In this document: piece after piece, positions 6,434 through 9,926 of the stretch
Layout of the letters: the number at the start of each line of letters is the position of its first letter
Position numbering within the stretch: the stretch's first letter is position 1
Source: CAYQTO01 sp964420455
Lineage (GTDB): Bacteria > Sumerlaeota > Sumerlaeia > SLMS01
DNA length: 9,926 bases
Assembly: GCA_964420455.1 (NCBI GenBank)
Contig: CAYQTO010000142.1
Location: 1-9,926 of the forward strand
Reading direction: 5' to 3'
Notes under the pieces: generated by a model
The model's database searches: none
The model's input: the letters and a program-made list of their open reading frames with translations, nothing else
What the model was told of the DNA's origin: nothing
Made by a program: the position numbers and the translations under genes

Positions 6434-6602
6434 CCGCCTTGTGGGTGAGCGTCTGGTCCTGGATGGCTGTTGCCCTTGGTAAGGAGCCCAAGGTGGGGGT
6501 GTTTGAGTGTGAGATGGAGGATTTCCTTTGTCGAACAGGGGGGCCGGTTTTACAAGTCGAGGCCACCCTTGAGCCGTGCCAGCCCCCGGTCCCCGGCGGT
6601 TT

Positions 6603-9521
6603 ATGTCCTCGACCCAGAAAGACATTCTTCGACGCACGATTGAGGCGCTCGAGGTTTCGCTGAGGCGATACCCCGAGAACGAGAAGATTTTGCTGCAGCT
6701 GGCGCTGGCGTACGCGCAGGTGGGACGTTTCGACGAGGAGGCGCTGGAGGTCTACGAGCGGGCTGCGAAGTTCTTTCCCTCGGAACTGCGAATTCAACGG
6801 GTGGTATCGATCGCATATCTGGTGAACCACAGTTCGGAGGTGGTTCGCGACATCGAGACGCTGAGCGAGCTTGATTTCGATGGGATCGGGAAAAACATCG
6901 AACGGCTGAACCAGCTGGCCTCGGAGTATCCGGACTCGCCGTTGATTCACCGGGCGTTGGGCGACCTGCAGTTGATCCTGGGACAGGAGCGGGAATCGAT
7001 TCACCATTACCGGTGCGCGATGGCGCTCGGGCTGACGGACCTGCAGGGGATGTGCGCGCACTTCGAGAATGTGCGGGTGCTGCGGGAGTTGCAGGGGACC
7101 GCGGGGGTTTTTTTTGCGGACTTGTACCAGCGGCTGGGGTTGTTCACGAAGGCCAACCGTTTGTTTGAAGCGTACGCGAGCCGGAAAAACCCGGAGCGTG
7201 TGGTGCTGGAGAAGTATGCGGAGTTCCTCCAGCGGCGGATCGAGGAGGCAGAGGACCGGTCGGATGCGAACACGCTAGGGGCGATCCGGCAACTGACGCT
7301 GGTGACGATCATGAAGGGGAACTTCCCCGAGGCATTGACTTGGGCGCGCCAGCTGTCGCCGGAGGAGGTGGGGAAGGATCCGCGACTGGCGAAGGACATG
7401 GCGCGACGGCTGATCGGGCTGGAGGACTTCAGACTGGCCTTTGACTACCTTTCGTCGACGGCGCTGGACGAGGAGGCGAAGTCGATCCTGAACGAGATGA
7501 CGGTGCAGCTGGAGAAGCGGGGGGAACTGGACGCGGCAGTGTATATCCTGCAGTACATCAACGAGAATGACGAGCTTGCGCGGGAATCGCGGCAGCTGCT
7601 GGAGAGCGAGCGGCAGCAGCGGGCCGACGACCTGATGATCGAGATCGAGACGGAGCTCCAGATGGCGGAGCTTCACTGGAAGAACCGCCGCTGGCAGCAG
7701 GCGTTCGAGCGGTACCTGCGCGTGCTGGAATTGGGGTACGAAGATTACCGGAACCTGCTGGAGCCGCTGGACCTGCTGATTCCGCGGCTGCGGGACGTGG
7801 ACACGCGGCACCTGCGGTTTTTGGCGAACTTCTTCGCGGACCGGCGGGAGTGGCGGCGGTGCATCGGTTTCGCGCAGATGGCGCTCCAGCAGGATCCCGA
7901 TCTGACGTCGATGAGCCAGCGGGTGCTGCAGGCGTGCGAGCGGCTGCTGCTGGAAAACCCGAACGACTTCGACGTGCGGCTGATCCACGGTGACGAGCAG
8001 CTGCGGCTGGGGAACATCGAGCGGGCGATGCAGGACTACCGCAAGTGTGCGGAGGCGCCGGAGTACAAGATGAAGGCGAACCGGCGGCTGGCGCTGGCCA
8101 ACTTCCGTGCGGGGGACCTGCTGGGGGCTTACGAGAAGTTCCGCGAGTTGCCGGTCCTGGAGCAGGAGGACCTTGAGCGTTTGTACGACCTTTGCGTCGC
8201 CTTTGCCAACAACCAGGAATACAAGGAAGCGTTCGAGTCGGCGAAGCTGATCATGGAGTACGACGCGGAGTTCCGGGACATCTCGATCAAGGTCGACCAG
8301 TACGAAGAGAAGATGAACGAGCACAATGTGGGGTTCCTGATCGACCCGAAAATGCGAGAGCTGATCGGTGACCACAGCATTGGAAGATATAAATATATCT
8401 CGAAGATCGGTTCCGGTGGCATGGGGGTCGTGCACAAGGTGCTGGACCTGAAGACGAACACGGTGGTGGCGATGAAGATCCTGAGGGAGGGGTTGAGTTC
8501 GTCGGGGAAGGCGATCGACCGTTTCTTTCGCGAGGCGCGGATCGCGGCGACACTCCACCACAAGAACATTGTGAACATCCTGGACTACAACATCTCGAAC
8601 AACTACGGCCAGTCGTACATCGCGATGGAGTACGTGGATGGGCCGTCACTGCGGGACCTGATCGAGCGGAAGTTCGCGGAGACGGTGGACATCGGGATGG
8701 AGGACATCCTGCAGGCGCTGTACTGGGTGGGACAGTTGTGCCATGCACTGGACGCGACGCACAAGAAGGGGATCATCCACCGGGACATCAAGCCGGACAA
8801 CATCCTGGTGGGGGAGGAGGACACGATCAAGATCACGGACTTCGGGATCGTGCACATCGAGGAGGCGACGTTTACGCCGACGGGGGCGCTGATCGGGACG
8901 CCGCGGTACATGAGCCCGGAGCAGGTGCACGGGGGGCGGATCGACGCACGCTCGGACATCTACGCGGTGGGGATCATCCTGTATGAGTTGCTGATCGGTT
9001 CGCCGCCGTTCATCTCGGGGGATATTTCCTACCAACAGGTGAACGTCCTGCCGACGCCGCCGAACGAGATTTGCCCGGTGATTCCGCGGGAGGTGAACGA
9101 CATCATCATGCGTTGCCTGGAGAAGTCGCCGGACGCGCGGTACCAAAACGCGCTGGAATGCCGGGAGGAGATCGACGAGGTGTATATCCGTCTGGGGGGT
9201 AACCCGGACCGGATCCGGCCGGAGATGACACGGCCGCTGGAGGGGAGGGCGTTGGAGTCGATGCCGATCGAGCCGGCGCCGAAGGTGGCGCGGGGCCGAC
9301 GAACGGGCTCGCCGGTGCCTGTGATGGAAACCCGCGAAATGAGGGGGCCGGAGATGTCGGACGAGGACAAGATCGAGACGCCGGCGTCGTTCCTCGAACA
9401 GCCGGTGGGCAAGGGGCAGGTCCAGGAAACGGTGGACCAGCCGTTTCCAAGTTCGGCGCCGAACGAGCAGCAGACGGCCGGGAGCAGCGACCGGCTGGAC
9501 ACGGATCTCGACATCGACTGA
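6603..9521 (+). CDS. Ser/Thr protein kinase with N-terminal TPR-like region
   Basis: A 972-residue protein from ATG 6603; GTG 6576 would add nine residues, and neither has a clear Shine-Dalgarno. Residues 1 to about 590 are helical-pair repeats of TPR type (for example around 8-70, 350-400 and 450-560), expected to bind partner proteins. The PknB-type kinase domain covers about 592-866 and keeps all key residues: Gly-rich loop GSGGMG from 603, VAMK with the ATP-binding Lys 625, HRDIKPDN with catalytic Asp 728, DFG with Asp 746, and GTPRYMSPEQ after a Thr-rich activation segment (TFTPTGALIGT). The kinase is therefore predicted active, with activation-loop Thr residues as likely autophosphorylation sites. 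The last ~105 residues are acidic, Pro-rich and probably disordered. No transmembrane segment is seen, so it should be cytoplasmic, unlike PASTA-type PknB. In many bacterial TPR kinases the TPRs follow the kinase domain; here they precede it. The next gene starts six bases after the stop, which suggests an operon. Confidence 0.95.
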   Translation: MSSTQKDILRRTIEALEVSLRRYPENEKILLQLALAYAQVGRFDEEALEVYERAAKFFPSELRIQRVVSIAYLVNHSSEVVRDIETLSELDFDGIGKNIERLNQLASEYPDSPLIHRALGDLQLILGQERESIHHYRCAMALGLTDLQGMCAHFENVRVLRELQGTAGVFFADLYQRLGLFTKANRLFEAYASRKNPERVVLEKYAEFLQRRIEEAEDRSDANTLGAIRQLTLVTIMKGNFPEALTWARQLSPEEVGKDPRLAKDMARRLIGLEDFRLAFDYLSSTALDEEAKSILNEMTVQLEKRGELDAAVYILQYINENDELARESRQLLESERQQRADDLMIEIETELQMAELHWKNRRWQQAFERYLRVLELGYEDYRNLLEPLDLLIPRLRDVDTRHLRFLANFFADRREWRRCIGFAQMALQQDPDLTSMSQRVLQACERLLLENPNDFDVRLIHGDEQLRLGNIERAMQDYRKCAEAPEYKMKANRRLALANFRAGDLLGAYEKFRELPVLEQEDLERLYDLCVAFANNQEYKEAFESAKLIMEYDAEFRDISIKVDQYEEKMNEHNVGFLIDPKMRELIGDHSIGRYKYISKIGSGGMGVVHKVLDLKTNTVVAMKILREGLSSSGKAIDRFFREARIAATLHHKNIVNILDYNISNNYGQSYIAMEYVDGPSLRDLIERKFAETVDIGMEDILQALYWVGQLCHALDATHKKGIIHRDIKPDNILVGEEDTIKITDFGIVHIEEATFTPTGALIGTPRYMSPEQVHGGRIDARSDIYAVGIILYELLIGSPPFISGDISYQQVNVLPTPPNEICPVIPREVNDIIMRCLEKSPDARYQNALECREEIDEVYIRLGGNPDRIRPEMTRPLEGRALESMPIEPAPKVARGRRTGSPVPVMETREMRGPEMSDEDKIETPASFLEQPVGKGQVQETVDQPFPSSAPNEQQTAGSSDRLDTDLDID

Positions 9522-9527
9522 CGCGCC

Positions 9528-9926
9528 GTGAGCCCTTCGGCCGAAACCGGCGATCCCGGCACTCCGAGGTTCCTCGCAAGGGCGCTTCCCCTCTTTCTGC
9601 TGCTTTCGCTTCTCGTGTTTGGCCAGGGGCTGCTGAACGGGTATGCGTACGATTCCGAGCGCTTCATCGAGTCGCGATGGGGGAATCCGGGGGGGGATCC
9701 TCCGGGACTGGGGGTATTGCTGGATCGCGAGGCCTACTGGAGGGAGACCGGGGTGATGTCGTACCGGCCGTTGGGGGTGCTGGTGGGGATGGTTTACGAC
9801 GTGCGGCTGGGGGGGCTGTCGCCGGCGTGGTCGCACCTGCTGAACATGGTTCTTCACGGACTGAATGGGTGGCTGGTGTTCGTGCTGCTGGCGTGGGGTG
9901 CGGGGCGCGGTGGGTGGATGGTGGCG
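9528..9926 (+). CDS. N-terminal part of a TMTC/DUF1736-like multi-pass membrane protein (3'-partial)
   Basis: A GTG at 9528, six bases after the kinase stop, opens a frame that runs 133 codons to the right edge without a stop. A polar N-terminus (SPSAETGDPGTPRF) is followed by a membrane helix at about residues 16-36 (ALPLFLLLSLLVFGQGLLNG), a loop with YDSERFIES, then SYRPLGVLVGMVYDVRLGGLSPAWSHLLNMVLHGLNGWLVFVLLAW. The pattern of RPL, a short helix, a G-[GL]-x-P-x-x-x-H turn and N-x-x-L-H is typical of bacterial TMTC-like proteins, which are PMT-related glycosyltransferase-like membrane proteins that often carry C-terminal TPRs. Those TPRs would lie beyond the window. The usual acidic pair after the first helix (often a D-D) appears here only as D-S-E. 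No Shine-Dalgarno is obvious; translation may be coupled to the kinase. Family call moderately sure; substrate unknown. Confidence 0.72.
   Translation, partial: MSPSAETGDPGTPRFLARALPLFLLLSLLVFGQGLLNGYAYDSERFIESRWGNPGGDPPGLGVLLDREAYWRETGVMSYRPLGVLVGMVYDVRLGGLSPAWSHLLNMVLHGLNGWLVFVLLAWGAGRGGWMVA

Larger units (their letters stand above)
5829..6602. other. 774-base divergent intergenic region
   Basis: No credible gene is seen here. Short open frames (for example 6017-6244 and 6361-6663 on the plus strand) lack domain features and good starts. Next to the regulator gene lie two palindromes (5881-5896 and 5900-5909). An imperfect repeat with TAGTAG-like triplets is at 5991-6010. G-rich plus-strand tracts occupy about 6100-6190. 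A cluster of DnaA-box-like 9-mers runs from 6048 to 6433 around a strongly AT-rich stretch. A small hairpin CCTTGG/CCAAGG is at 6474-6493. A -10-like TATAAC at 6324-6329 has only a poor, 19-base-spaced -35 (TTGTCC, 6299-6304), so no promoter for the kinase gene is called. Confidence 0.7.

Noticed and set aside
6474..6493. Hairpin CCTTGG/CCAAGG with an 8-base loop upstream of the kinase gene
   Set aside because: The stem is only 6 bp, no T tract follows, and there is no link to a known riboswitch or leader fold, so it is not annotated as a separate element.
6361..6663. Plus-strand open frame of 100 codons overlapping the kinase start
   Set aside because: It has no recognisable domain and an odd composition, and it overlaps the first 61 bases of the well-supported kinase gene in another frame while running through the DnaA-box-like cluster.
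7275..8561. Long minus-strand open frame (428 codons) opposite the kinase gene
   Set aside because: It is Arg/Gln/Leu/Pro-rich, as expected from the complement of a GC-rich coding sequence, and the plus strand here encodes TPR and kinase motifs. The same holds for the minus-strand frame at 8646-9857.

Overview
The window is a stretch of bacterial chromosome with high GC, roughly two thirds by eye. It has no mobile-element, phage, CRISPR, rRNA or tRNA signal. Several features point to an uncultivated or little-studied lineage of the PVC superphylum (Planctomycetes-Verrucomicrobia type) or a neighbour such as Sumerlaeota or Hydrogenedentota: an orphan type II/IV pseudopilin with the FTLIELLIVVAIIAILAAIAVPNFLEAQ type of N-terminus, a large protein built of carboxypeptidase-regulatory-like repeats, a TPR-linked Ser/Thr protein kinase and a multi-membrane-pass TMTC-like protein. 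This assignment rests on protein style only. No marker gene is present.

Layout, left to right. (1) 1-2460, plus strand: a membrane-anchored protein with about seven carboxypeptidase-regulatory-like beta-sandwich repeats, probably cut by the left edge. (2) 2534-3847, minus strand: a secreted SH3 plus NlpC/P60 cell-wall peptidase, convergent with gene 1. (3) 3992-4687, minus strand: a pseudopilin with a strong ribosome-binding site and a clear intrinsic terminator just after its stop codon. (4) 4846-5828, minus strand: an ArsR-type DNA-binding domain followed by a class I SAM-dependent methyltransferase domain. Together they look like one known fusion protein, but the two halves lie in different frames, consistent with one missing base near 5511. 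(5) 5829-6602: a 774-base divergent intergenic region with two palindromes near the regulator gene and, further right, an unusually AT-rich stretch with a cluster of DnaA-box-like 9-mers. (6) 6603-9521, plus strand: a soluble protein with about 590 residues of TPR-type helices followed by a complete Ser/Thr kinase domain. (7) 9528 to the right edge, plus strand: the N-terminal part of a membrane protein resembling the TMTC/DUF1736 (TPR-containing, mannosyltransferase-like) family. It starts at GTG six bases after the kinase stop, so 6 and 7 probably form an operon.

The most interesting part is the 774-base intergenic region. It looks partly like a replication origin or a DnaA-bound control region, but G exceeds C on the plus strand on both sides where I counted, so there is no sign of the skew reversal expected at a chromosome origin. 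The second point of interest is the regulator-methyltransferase frame break beside a well-formed 16-base inverted repeat that could be the regulator's own operator. No complete, clearly new multi-gene system is evident.
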